Positions 1 to 7,849 of a stretch of 64,000 nucleotides of DNA are shown here, one piece after another. Position 1 is the first letter of the stretch. Each line of letters opens with the position of its first letter. The translations under genes were made by a program, and so were the position numbers. This DNA comes from Kitasatospora sp. NBC_00240 (lineage in GTDB: Bacteria; Actinomycetota; Actinomycetes; Streptomycetales; Streptomycetaceae), in NCBI RefSeq assembly GCF_026342405.1, contig NZ_JAPEMU010000001.1, positions 5,208,001 through 5,272,000 of the forward strand, written 5' to 3'. The notes under the pieces are model-generated. The model had not been told where the DNA came from, did not search any database, and saw nothing but the letters and a program-made list of their open reading frames with translations.

Positions 1-341
1 CGCTCGGGGAGCAGGCCCTGCGGGCCGCGGTGGACGCGTCCCCGCTGGGCGCGCGGTACCGGGACGCGATCGACCGGGAGTCGGCGTACGAGAAGCTGGC
101 CGCCCGCGCGGCCCGGCCGGAACCCCAGGACGCGCCGCCGCCGGCCGGGTCCGGTCGGACGGACAAGCCGGCGAAGCCCGGGCAGGACGGGAGGGCCGGG
201 AGGGCCGGGAAGGACGAGGGCGGGCTGCTCGGCTCGCTGCTGGCCAACCCCGCGCTGAAGTCCTTCGCCCGCTCGGCCGGTACGCAGCTCGGCCGGGAGA
301 TCAGCCGCAGCCTGTTCGGGACGTCCAGGCGACGGCGGTGA
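1..341 (+). CDS. HerA-like helicase/ATPase (DUF853 type), C-terminal end only
   Basis: The reading frame is open from the window edge and ends in TGA at 339-341, so only about the last 112 residues are seen. The tail has a conserved charged stretch (RESAYEKLAARAARPE), a low-complexity Pro/Lys/Gly linker, and a basic terminal helix with GREISRSLFG. This resembles the C-terminus of the DUF853/HerA-like P-loop ATPases that actinomycetes carry as proteins of roughly 500 residues. The ATPase core (Walker motifs) lies outside the window, so the call rests on the tail only. A strong inverted repeat follows the stop. The neighbouring gene is convergent. Confidence 0.6.
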   Translation, partial: LGEQALRAAVDASPLGARYRDAIDRESAYEKLAARAARPEPQDAPPPAGSGRTDKPAKPGQDGRAGRAGKDEGGLLGSLLANPALKSFARSAGTQLGREISRSLFGTSRRRR

Positions 342-347
342 CGGCGC

Positions 348-390
348 GCCGGGCCGGCGGCCGGCCGGGCGGGTCGGCCGCCGGCCCGGC
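348..390. terminator. Bidirectional intrinsic terminator between convergent genes
   Basis: A perfect 16-bp inverted repeat (arms 348-363 and 375-390, 11-nt loop) lies between the stop of the HerA-like gene and the stop of the minus-strand gene. No U-tract is visible, as is usual in streptomycetes. Confidence 0.75.
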
Positions 391-399
391 GGGGCGGGG

Positions 400-1566
400 T
401 CAGCCGGCCAGCGCGGCGCCGATCCGGTCCATCGAGGACAGCCGCATCAGGCCGTAGTTGTAGAACTCGACCTCCGGCACGCCCAGCGAGCGCAGCACCT
501 CGATCTTGGCGGCGAGGTTGGCCGGCCCGTCGCAGTCGGAGGCCATCGGACGCAGGATCACCGCCATGTCCTCCGGGCGGACGCCGTGCAGCGCGAACGC
601 GGCGACCTTCTCGCGGACGGCCTCCGGGGTCTTCGCGTAGCCCAGCGTCTCGATCTGGTGGGCGGCCTTCGCGAGGGCCGGCAGCTCGATGCCGGAGAGC
701 CAGCCCCTGCCGGGCCCGCCGCCGTCCATGAAGGTCAGCCGCATGCCGTGCTGCCCGGCGGCCTCGGCCACCTCGGCGGACAGCGAGGTGACGGTGAGCG
801 CCGAGGCGTCGACGTACGCGGCGACCGCGCCGCCCGCCAGCTGGTCCAGCGGCGTCTGCTCGGCGGCGGCGTCCTCGTCGGCGAGGCGTCGGCGCAGCTC
901 GGCCCGGACGGCCGTGCGGGCCTCCTCGGCGGGGACGCCCGCGCGGACGGCGTTCGCCCGGCAGTGGTCGCAGAAGCAGATCCCGAGCAGTGCCTCGGCG
1001 AGCGGGCCGAGCTCCTCGAAGTAGCGCTCGTGGTGGTAGCCGTGGCGCAGGCCGTGGAAGTGCAGCGACTCGGCCCGGATCGCGTCGACGCCGTACCGGG
1101 CGAGTTCGGCCACCAGCGTGACGGCGTACTCGCGGACCTCGGGGTTGGCCGGGCAGAGCTCGGTGAGGTGGCGGTCTCCGAAAGCGTTGGCGGGGGCGCA
1201 GTCCGGGTGCTGGAAGCCGAGCCGGTCGTTGTGGCAGAAGACCGTCCAGGCGTGCAGCTTGAGGCCGCGCCGGCGGGCCTCGTCGGCGGCCTCGGCGAAC
1301 GGGTCGCGGTCGCCGATCGCGGTGGACGGCGCCGGGGCGAGGCGCCGGCCGGCCCAGCGGGACGGGTCCGGGCGGAAGTACGCGGCGCCCGGCTCCAGGT
1401 ACCGGATCACCCGCTCGGGGTTGTGCGGGAAGACGTCACGGGCCTCGTGGTAGACGGAGGCCAGGGTGACGCCGCCGACGCCGGCGCGGTCGGTGAGGTT
1501 GCCGAAGAACGTGTCGGCGCCCTCGTCGATCAGGTCGGTGGCGAAGGCGAGGACGGACGACTCCAC
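400..1566 (-). CDS. TIM-barrel-like protein of unknown function, possibly glycosidase-related
   Basis: A 388-residue protein with a GTG start; GGAG lies 8-11 nt upstream on the minus strand. I do not recognise a named family. The pattern of beta strands ending in acidic and aromatic residues (KLHAWTVFCHND near 103-114, VDAIRAESLHF near 160-170, MRLTFMDGGG, DMAVILRP) is what a (beta/alpha)8 glycosidase-like fold gives. A Cys cluster C-F-C-D-H-C at 197-202 looks like a metal site and is known to me from several uncharacterised glycosyl-hydrolase-like proteins. There is no signal peptide, so it is probably cytoplasmic. A DasR-type operator about 60 bp upstream suggests a role in amino-sugar metabolism; that is inference from the site, not from the fold. 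Confidence 0.7.
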   Translation of the reverse strand: MESSVLAFATDLIDEGADTFFGNLTDRAGVGGVTLASVYHEARDVFPHNPERVIRYLEPGAAYFRPDPSRWAGRRLAPAPSTAIGDRDPFAEAADEARRRGLKLHAWTVFCHNDRLGFQHPDCAPANAFGDRHLTELCPANPEVREYAVTLVAELARYGVDAIRAESLHFHGLRHGYHHERYFEELGPLAEALLGICFCDHCRANAVRAGVPAEEARTAVRAELRRRLADEDAAAEQTPLDQLAGGAVAAYVDASALTVTSLSAEVAEAAGQHGMRLTFMDGGGPGRGWLSGIELPALAKAAHQIETLGYAKTPEAVREKVAAFALHGVRPEDMAVILRPMASDCDGPANLAAKIEVLRSLGVPEVEFYNYGLMRLSSMDRIGAALAG

Positions 1567-1622
1567 GGCGCGGCTCCGGAGCAGGGGGGTACAGGTGCCC
1601 TCACGCTAACCCGGCGCCCAGG

Positions 1623-1638
1623 ATTGGTCTATACCTAA
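1623..1638. promoter_or_regulatory. Candidate DasR-responsive element (dre)
   Basis: The sequence ATTGGTCTATACCTAA contains TGGTCTATACCT. It matches the DasR consensus TGGTCTAGACCA at 10 of 12 positions and the chitinase-promoter repeat TGGTCCAGACCT at 10 of 12. It lies about 60 bp upstream of the minus-strand gene at 400-1566, a normal distance for a repressor site, and just beyond the 3' end of the rhomboid gene. DasR is the GntR-family regulator of GlcNAc and chitin use in streptomycetes. Confidence 0.6.
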
Positions 1639-1643
1639 AGGGA

Positions 1644-2351
1644 TCAGATGCCGAGGTCGTCCAGCTCTTTCAGCAGGTCGGCGTGCGGGCTGCGGGCCGG
1701 CCCGGGCACCGTGGCGGATGCTGTGGCGGCTGCTGCGGGCGCGTTCCTCCCGCTCCGGTCCCGGAAGATCCAGGCGCCGGCCAGGCCGCCCACCAGACCG
1801 CCCAGGTGGCCCAGCCAGCTCACGTCCGGGGTGCCCGGCAGGGCGGTGGTGAGGATGTAGGCGAAGGACGCCCCCATCACCACGCCGATCAGCGTGTCGA
1901 CCAGGTTCCGGTCGAAGACCCCGCGCAGCACGACGTAGCCGAAGTACCCGAAGATCACCCCGCTGGCCCCGGCCGAGATGGTGTCCGTGCCCTGGAACAG
2001 CCAGACGGCCGCCCCGCTGGTCACCGTGACCAGCACGGTCAGGCCGAGGAACTTGCGCACGCCCCGGTACGCGGCCAGGAACCCGAAGATGAACAGCGGC
2101 CCGGAGTTGCCCTCCAGGTGGTGCCAGCTCATGTGCAGGAACGGCGCCGCGAACACGTCCCCGAGCCGCCCCAGCTGCTGCGGGCGGATGCCGAAGTCCC
2201 GCGTCAGCCGGTAGTCGTCGGTCCAGTTGACGACCTGGATCAGCCAGACGACGGCCAGGACGCCGATCATCACGAAGAAGGCCCGGCGTGCGTCCGCGAT
2301 CATGCGGGCCGGGTCAAGGGCGGGAGTGCTGCTGCGGTCGTCCGAGGCCAT
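1644..2351 (-). CDS. Rhomboid family intramembrane serine protease
   Basis: A 235-residue polytopic membrane protein, start ATG at 2351. The rhomboid hallmarks are all present: H-H-L-E-G-N at 77-82 in the second helix, the nucleophile motif GASG at 128-131 (Ser130), and the catalytic His in WLGHLGG (His182), giving a Ser-His dyad. About six hydrophobic segments are visible between residues 25 and 195. The C-terminal tail is Ala/Thr-rich and cytoplasmic. Rhomboids cleave transmembrane segments of other proteins; the substrate cannot be told from context. The next gene upstream (PEBP protein) is divergent. A second rhomboid-like gene lies at 14235-14924. Confidence 0.9.
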   Translation of the reverse strand: MASDDRSSTPALDPARMIADARRAFFVMIGVLAVVWLIQVVNWTDDYRLTRDFGIRPQQLGRLGDVFAAPFLHMSWHHLEGNSGPLFIFGFLAAYRGVRKFLGLTVLVTVTSGAAVWLFQGTDTISAGASGVIFGYFGYVVLRGVFDRNLVDTLIGVVMGASFAYILTTALPGTPDVSWLGHLGGLVGGLAGAWIFRDRSGRNAPAAAATASATVPGPARSPHADLLKELDDLGI

Positions 2352-2440
2352 GGGCAGACTCTAGGGCGAGCTGCTGCCCCGGCGGGAGGGGGAGCCATAA
2401 AGTGGGGACGCCCGAGAGCCCCGTCGAAAGGTGATCCCCC

Positions 2441-2959
2441 GTGAGCGCCCGTCCGCCGCTTCCGTACGAGTTCCTGCCGCAGGTGCCGTCCTTCAGTCTG
2501 ACCAGTAGTGACATCACCGACGGCGGTGTGCTGCCCAAGGACTTCGCCCACGCCGGCGGCAACCTCTCGCCGCAGCTGGCCTGGTCCGGCGCGCCGGAGG
2601 GGACCCTCGGCTTCGCCGTCACCTGCTACGACCCGGACGCGCCCACCGGCAGCGGCTGGTGGCACTGGCTGGCGCTCAACCTGCCCGCCGGCACCACCGA
2701 ACTGCCGCGCGGCGCGGGCTCCTCGGACGCGGACCTCCCCGGCGGCGCCTCCTTCCACGCCCGCAACGACTTCCCCGGTCACCAATACGACGGCGCCGCC
2801 CCGCCGCCCGGGCCGGCCCACCGGTACCTCTTCGCCGTGCACGCGCTGGACGTCCCGGCGCTGGAGGTCACCCGCGACACCCCGGCGGCCCAGATCGGCT
2901 TCCACATCACCTTCCACACGCTGGCCCGCGCGGTGATCACCGCCGAGTACAGCGCCTGA
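2441..2959 (+). CDS. YbhB/YbcL family Raf kinase inhibitor-like (PEBP) protein
   Basis: A 172-residue single-domain protein with a GTG start preceded by GAAAGGTGA. PEBP family marks are clear: the opening LTSSDITDGGVLP, the ligand-pocket strand VTCYDPDAPTGSGWWHW, and the later GPAHRYLFAVHALD. Bacterial members are about 150-180 residues, so it is full length. It has no signal peptide and should be cytoplasmic. Bacterial YbhB-type proteins bind small anionic ligands, but their function is not settled. It is monocistronic, divergent from the rhomboid gene and convergent with the WYL regulator. Confidence 0.9.
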   Translation: MSARPPLPYEFLPQVPSFSLTSSDITDGGVLPKDFAHAGGNLSPQLAWSGAPEGTLGFAVTCYDPDAPTGSGWWHWLALNLPAGTTELPRGAGSSDADLPGGASFHARNDFPGHQYDGAAPPPGPAHRYLFAVHALDVPALEVTRDTPAAQIGFHITFHTLARAVITAEYSA

Positions 2960-3026
2960 GGCGTCGCCCGCGCCGCCGAGCCGCCGGGCAACTGAGTAGC
3001 CGAGCAGCTGAGCAGCTGAGCCGTCC

Positions 3027-3992
3027 TCAGCCGGGGCCGCCCGCCGTCGCGCGGGTGGCCCGGCCGCCGAGTGCGCGCAGGTGGTCGGCCAGCTCCGGCG
3101 GCTCGTGCACCTCGAATTCGCAGCCCAGCATGAGCAGCCGCATCGCCAGCCACTCCAGTGAGTCTTCCCGGCTCTGCAGCCGGCAGCTCCGTTCGTCCAG
3201 CGGCAGCACCTCGTCGGCGCGGGGGAAGCGCCGCAGCACCTCCTCGGCCGGCGCGAAGACGGTCGCCACCGCCCGGAAGGACGGGGTGAGCCGGGAGAAC
3301 TTGGCGGCGACGTACGCGGCGGCGTCCTCGGCGGGCAGCTCGCGGGCCGGGGTCCGCACGCCGGTCGCGAACGGCTCCGTGATCCGGTCCACCCGGAAGA
3401 TCCGCCAGTCGTCCCGGCCGTTGTCGTACGCCACCAGGTACCAGCGGCGCCCCGCCGAGACCAGCCGGTGCGGCTCCACCAGCCGCTTGCTCTCGGCGCC
3501 GTCGACGGCCCGGTAGCCGAAGCGCAGCCGCTCGCGGTTGGAGATGGCGGCGGCCAGCAGGGTGAGGTCCTCCGGGTCGACGGTCGGCCCGTCCCCCCTC
3601 AGCAGCGGGACGGTGGCCTCGTTCAGCGTGCTCACCCGGTGCCGCAACCGGGACGGCAGCACCTGGACGAGCTTGGCGAGCGCCCGCACCGACGCCTCCT
3701 CGATGCCGCCCACGGCGTGTCCGGCCGCCGCCCGCAGGCCGACGGCGATGGCCACCGCCTCCTCGTCGTCCAGCAGCAGTGGCGGCATCGCGGTGCCCGC
3801 GATCAGCCGGTACCCGCCGACCGCGCCCATCGTCGCCTGGACGGGGTAGCCGAGGTCGCGCAGCCGTTCGATGTCGCGCCGGATGGTGCGGGGGCTGACC
3901 TCCAGGCGCTCGGCCAGTTCGCTGCCGGGCCACTCGCGCGGGGTCTGCAACAGGGAGAGCAGATTCAGCAGTCGTGCCGGGGTGTCCGTCAT
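3027..3992 (-). CDS. WYL-domain transcriptional regulator (YafY-type)
   Basis: A 321-residue protein. The frame stays open far upstream, but the conserved N-terminus MTDTPARLLNLLSLLQ fixes the start at 3992 (an in-frame ATG at 4004 is the alternative). Residues 1-60 form an HTH_11 winged helix (SELAERLEVSPRTIRRDIERL). Residues about 135-215 form the WYL domain (RLRFGYRAVDG...RWYLVAYD). A WCX-type dimerisation tail follows. WYL proteins sense small ligands or nucleic acids and often control the adjacent gene. It is divergent from the DHA2 transporter, starting 93 bp away, so control of that exporter is likely. Confidence 0.9.
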   Translation of the reverse strand: MTDTPARLLNLLSLLQTPREWPGSELAERLEVSPRTIRRDIERLRDLGYPVQATMGAVGGYRLIAGTAMPPLLLDDEEAVAIAVGLRAAAGHAVGGIEEASVRALAKLVQVLPSRLRHRVSTLNEATVPLLRGDGPTVDPEDLTLLAAAISNRERLRFGYRAVDGAESKRLVEPHRLVSAGRRWYLVAYDNGRDDWRIFRVDRITEPFATGVRTPARELPAEDAAAYVAAKFSRLTPSFRAVATVFAPAEEVLRRFPRADEVLPLDERSCRLQSREDSLEWLAMRLLMLGCEFEVHEPPELADHLRALGGRATRATAGGPG

Positions 3993-4085
3993 GGCCGCCA
4001 GCATGCCGCAGAACGAGGACGGAATCCGACCTACATGGCTTCTAGAGTCGGCGACGTGCCCCGGACAGCCAAGGAAAGGCGTGCG

Positions 4086-5648
4086 ATGACCGCCGCAGCA
4101 GTACCCAGGACCGACACCGGAACCGAACCCGACGGCGCGGCCGACCGCCGCCGCTGGATCGCCCTCGCGGTGGTGATGATGGCCTCCTTCATGGACCTGG
4201 TCGACGTCACCATCGTCAACATCGCCATCCCGAGCATCCAGCAGGACACCGGCGCCTCGTTCAGCGCCGTCCAGTGGGTCACCGGCGGGTACGCGCTGGC
4301 GTTCGCGATCGGCCTGATCACCGGCGGGCGGCTCGGTGACATCTACGGCCGCAAGCGGCTCTTCCTGCTGGGCATCGGCGGGTTCACCGTCGCGTCCGCG
4401 CTCTGCGGCCTGGCCACCGGCCCGGAGATGCTGGTCGCCACCCGCGTCCTGCAGGGCGCGACCGCCGCGCTGATGGTGCCCCAGGTGCTGTCGATCATCC
4501 ACGCGACCTTCCCCGCCCACGAGCGCGGCAAGGTGTTCGGGATGTTCGGCGCCATCGTCGGCCTCGGCGCGGTCTCCGGGCCGCTGATCGGCGCGCTGCT
4601 GACCCAGTGGGACCTCTTCGGCCTGCAGTGGCGGCCGATCTTCCTGATCAACCTGCCGGTCGGCGTCGCGGGGCTGCTGCTCGGGCGCCGGTACATCACG
4701 GAGTCCCGGGCCGAGAAGGCGCTGCGCCTGGACCTGCTGGGCATGGCGCTGGCCAGCGTCGGCCTGCTGATGCTGCTCTACCCGCTCACCCACGGCCGCG
4801 ACGCCGGCTGGCCGCTCTGGGGCCACCTCTCGATGGCGGGCAGCCTGCCGGTCTTCGCGCTGTTCGTCCGGTACGAGCAGATCAAGACCCGCCGGGACGG
4901 CTCGCCGCTGGTCGAGCTGACGCTGTTCCGGGTGAAGAGCTTCGCCGCCGGCATCGGCGTGCAGCTGACCTTCGGGATCGTCACCGGCATCTTCTTCCTG
5001 GTCTGGACGCTCTACATGCAGGTCGGCCTGGGCTGGAGCGCGCTGAAGGCCGGCACGACCGGCATCCCGTTCTCGATCGCCGTCTCGGTGGCCGCCGGGA
5101 TGTCGGTGCAGAAGCTCGTCCCGCGGTTCGGGCGCAAGGTGCTGCAGGCCGGCGCGCTGGTGATGGCGACGGGCGTGCTGCTCTACATCTGGGAGGCCGA
5201 CCGGTACGCGGGTGCGATCGCGTCCTGGCAGATGGCGCTGCCGCTGGTGGTGATGGGCGCCGGGATGGGCCTGATCGTCGCCCCGATCACCGAGGCGATC
5301 CTCTCCGAGGTGCCGCGCGAGCACGCCGGGTCGGCCTCCGGGCTGATCAACACCACCGGCCAGCTCGGCATGGCGCTCGGGCTCGGCCTGGTGTCGGTGG
5401 CCTTCTTCGGCGTGATCGACGAGAACGCGGCGCCGCAGGCGGTCGGTGCGGAGTTCACCGCCGGGTTCGTCCACGCGATGTGGTGGGTCGTCGGCGTGCT
5501 GCTGGCGGTCTTCGCGCTGATGTTCGCCCTGCCGAAGCACTCCGCCGGGCACACGGCGGAGGACGCTGCCGGGGACACCGCCGACGGTTCGGCGGCGGAG
5601 CCGGCCGCCGGGGCCCACGCCCAGGGGGAGCCGGTGCCCGTCCTCTGA
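4086..5648 (+). CDS. DHA2-family MFS drug exporter (EmrB/QacA type)
   Basis: A 520-residue inner-membrane protein with ATG at 4086 after AAGGAAAGG. Fourteen hydrophobic helices can be counted, as expected for DHA2 proton-drug antiporters. Motif A is present (GRLGDIYGRKRLF), the first helix carries the DHA2-typical MDLVDVTIVNIAIPS, and motif C-like GAIVGLGAVSGPLIGG-type glycines follow. The tail is Ala/Glu-rich and cytoplasmic. Divergent from the WYL regulator. A strong terminator follows. The substrate is unknown. Confidence 0.9.
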   Translation: MTAAAVPRTDTGTEPDGAADRRRWIALAVVMMASFMDLVDVTIVNIAIPSIQQDTGASFSAVQWVTGGYALAFAIGLITGGRLGDIYGRKRLFLLGIGGFTVASALCGLATGPEMLVATRVLQGATAALMVPQVLSIIHATFPAHERGKVFGMFGAIVGLGAVSGPLIGALLTQWDLFGLQWRPIFLINLPVGVAGLLLGRRYITESRAEKALRLDLLGMALASVGLLMLLYPLTHGRDAGWPLWGHLSMAGSLPVFALFVRYEQIKTRRDGSPLVELTLFRVKSFAAGIGVQLTFGIVTGIFFLVWTLYMQVGLGWSALKAGTTGIPFSIAVSVAAGMSVQKLVPRFGRKVLQAGALVMATGVLLYIWEADRYAGAIASWQMALPLVVMGAGMGLIVAPITEAILSEVPREHAGSASGLINTTGQLGMALGLGLVSVAFFGVIDENAAPQAVGAEFTAGFVHAMWWVVGVLLAVFALMFALPKHSAGHTAEDAAGDTADGSAAEPAAGAHAQGEPVPVL

Positions 5649-5664
5649 CCAGGGGTTGCACCCG

Positions 5665-5693
5665 AGGGGTTCCGGCCGCCGGCCGGGACCCCT
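5665..5693 (+). terminator. Intrinsic terminator after the DHA2 exporter gene
   Basis: A 13-bp stem with one G-U pair and a 3-nt loop lies 16 nt beyond the exporter stop codon, followed by TTC. Confidence 0.75.
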
Positions 5694-5765
5694 TCGCGTG
5701 GCCGGTCTGACGGGCGCACACTGGACGGGGGGCCAGGACCCGGGACGGCGAAGGCTGGTGGCCCC

Positions 5766-5999
5766 ATGGCACGGACACGGACGGTCGCCCACCGGCGGCC
5801 GGTGGACTCCTCGGCGCTGCGCTCGGTGGGCTACGACGCGGCGAACCGGGTGCTGGAGATCGAGTTCGTCAGCGGCGCGGTGTACAGCTACGCGGACGTC
5901 CCCCGGCGGGTGCACGAGGAGCTGATGGACGCCCCGAGCCACGGCCGCTGCTTCGGCCGGACCGTCCGGGGCCGCTACCCGTACCGCAGGATCCGCTGA
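5766..5999 (+). CDS. KTSC domain-containing small protein
   Basis: A 77-residue protein starting at ATG 5766. It shows the KTSC pattern: the opening VDSSALRSVGYD (in place of the Lys-Thr-Ser-Cys-type signature), then LEIEFVSGAVYSYADVPRRVHEEL and the Arg-rich end. KTSC domains are short, occur alone or fused to lysyl-tRNA synthetases, and have no proven function. The gene is monocistronic and preceded by the DHA2 terminator. Confidence 0.85.
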   Translation: MARTRTVAHRRPVDSSALRSVGYDAANRVLEIEFVSGAVYSYADVPRRVHEELMDAPSHGRCFGRTVRGRYPYRRIR

Positions 6000-6045
6000 C
6001 GCACCCTCGGCCGGGCGGGAGCCCCGGGGCGCGGGGCACCCGGTG

Positions 6046-6693
6046 TCAGGAGCACCAGAAGAGGATCCGGGTGCAGCTCGGCGAGGCCGTCGGGGAGGGC
6101 TGCGGCTGGGGCGTGCTCGGCGCGGGGGCGGGCGTGCTCGGCCGGGGCGCCGACGATCCGGGAGCCGTCCCCGGCGCGGTCGCCGGCGCGGGGGCGGCCG
6201 GCCCGGGCGAAGGCGCCGTCGCGCTGGCCGAGGGGGAGGCGCTGGGGCTCGGTCTGCCGCTCGGCGTACCCGTGGCGGCCTTCGCGCTGGTGGCCACCGG
6301 GGCCGGCGCGGGCGCGGCCGTGGTGGCGCCGCCGCCGGCGGTGGGTACGGGGGACGGCGCAGCGGGGGAGGCGGCCGGCGCGGCCACCGGCTCCTGGTCC
6401 GTGCTGGCCAGGGCCACCGCGCCGAGGCCCGCGAGCACCAGGACGGCGGCGCCGAGCACCAGCGCGCCGCGCCGCCGGCCGGAACGGGCCCGGCCGCGCC
6501 GGTCGGCCCGCGTACGGGGAGCCGCCGCGCCGGGCGTCAGGGGTACGGCGGGCAGCAGCTCGGTCGGGGTGTCGGCCGCCGTCGCGCGGCCGGGGCCGGG
6601 CGGTGGAGCGGCGGCCATGGCGGCGGCCACGCCGCACCCGGGGCAGGAGAGGGCGCCGTTGAGATGGCGTCGGCAGGATGCGCAGTAGTCCAT
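6046..6693 (-). CDS. SCO2400-family zinc-ribbon membrane protein
   Basis: A 215-residue protein taken to start at 6693, where the conserved MDYCASCRRHLNGALSCPGCG begins; the frame is open upstream but not conserved. Cys4, Cys7, Cys18 and Cys21 form a short zinc ribbon. One transmembrane segment follows a basic stretch (VLGAAVLVLAGLGAVALA). The rest is a long Pro/Ala/Ser-rich segment that should be extracytoplasmic and ends in a Cys-containing tail (CTRILFWCS). Homologues are common in streptomycetes and of unknown function. The next gene upstream is transcribed the same way. Confidence 0.75.
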   Translation of the reverse strand: MDYCASCRRHLNGALSCPGCGVAAAMAAAPPPGPGRATAADTPTELLPAVPLTPGAAAPRTRADRRGRARSGRRRGALVLGAAVLVLAGLGAVALASTDQEPVAAPAASPAAPSPVPTAGGGATTAAPAPAPVATSAKAATGTPSGRPSPSASPSASATAPSPGPAAPAPATAPGTAPGSSAPRPSTPAPAPSTPQPQPSPTASPSCTRILFWCS

Positions 6694-6843
6694 GTGATCT
6701 TTCCGTACGGGCGGAGGCGCGAAGGCGCGCCGCCGGCACCGGAGGCCGCACACGCCGTTGTGCACGCACGCGGAGCCTAAGCAGGCCACGCCGCCCGGGA
6801 ACAGACGTTCGTGTGAGGCTTCTGAAAAGATCGCATGGACACC

Positions 6844-7422
6844 TCAGGCCTTCTTCGCCGCGCGCTTCGCCTCCTGCTTGTACGCGCGGACCTGTTCCAG
6901 CGACTCGGGCCCGGTGATGTCCGCCACCGAACGGTGGCAGCCCTGCTCCCCGTACGGGCCCGCCGCCTCCCGCCAGCCCTCCGGGGCGACCCCGAACTGC
7001 TTGCCCAGCAGCGCCAGGAAGATCTGGGCCTTCTGCTTCCCGAAGCCGGGCAGCTCGTTCAGCCGGGTCAGCAGCTCCTTGCCGCTCTCCACGCCCTCCC
7101 AGACGGCGGCGGCGTCCCCGTCGTAGTGCTCGACCAGATACTGGCAGAGCTGCTGGAGGCGCTTGGCCATCGAGCCCGGGTAGCGGTGCACGGCCGGCTT
7201 CTGCGACAGCAGGGCGGCGAAGGCCTCCGGCTCGTAGGCGGCGATCTCGTGCGCGTCCAGGTCGTCGCGGCCCAGGCGAAGGGCGATCGTGTACGGCCCC
7301 GAGAAGGCCCACTCCATCGGGACCTGCTGGTCGAGCAGCATGCCCGCCAGGGCGGCCAGCGGGCTGCGGCCGAGCAACGCGTCGGCCTCCGGCTGCTGGG
7401 CCAGCCGAAGTGTGATGTCCAT
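6844..7422 (-). CDS. HhH-GPD-type base excision DNA repair protein
   Basis: A 192-residue protein starting MDITLRLAQQPEADALL at ATG 7422. The helix-hairpin-helix is at about 120-145 (LLTRLNELPGFGKQKAQIF), with the GPD-like loop near its C-terminal side. The early MLLDQQVPMEWAF is the segment that in the MutY/AlkA/Nth superfamily packs against DNA. It is shorter than classical Nth (about 210-260) and has no C-terminal FeS cysteines. The actinobacterial branch is annotated as a base-excision glycosylase-like protein, but its lesion is unknown. A basic Lys-rich tail ends the protein. The start at 7422 is chosen over longer versions because homology begins there. Confidence 0.85.
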   Translation of the reverse strand: MDITLRLAQQPEADALLGRSPLAALAGMLLDQQVPMEWAFSGPYTIALRLGRDDLDAHEIAAYEPEAFAALLSQKPAVHRYPGSMAKRLQQLCQYLVEHYDGDAAAVWEGVESGKELLTRLNELPGFGKQKAQIFLALLGKQFGVAPEGWREAAGPYGEQGCHRSVADITGPESLEQVRAYKQEAKRAAKKA

Positions 7423-7849
7423 GGGGTCCGGTCCTCGCTTCCGGCCGGCCGTCCGTCCGGCGGTGCCAGTCTCCCGGACCCGGCCGGGAGCGCCGGGGCA
7501 ACACGCCAGCGCGCGGCTCCGGTGCCCGCGCCCGCGGTACGCCGCCGTGCCGGATACCGCGGGCGCGGTACGCCGGGTGTCTGCGGACGGGTGACGACAG
7601 CGCGGCCCCCGGAAGGGAGGGTGGAACGGACCGGGGGAGAGGCCCGCGGCCCACTCGGGGCCGGGGCCGGACAGTGCCGTCCCCGCCTCCGGATCCGATC
7701 CGCGTGACGGCCGGGTGCCCATCGGGTGCCGGTCGCACCCGGCCGCGCACCCGCCGCACCCGGCGGGCGCCCGCGTCCGGCACCCCTGGCGACGTGCGCG
7801 GCGGCGCGCCGGCCGGCCCGACCCCGGGCCCGACACTTCTGGAGACCCG
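7423..7849. other. Divergent intergenic region, 427 bp
   Basis: This lies between the start of the HhH protein and the start of the MMPL transporter. Both promoters must be here. I see only GC-rich sequence with short reiterations of CGCGGTACGCCG; no convincing operator or RNA gene. Confidence 0.4.
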
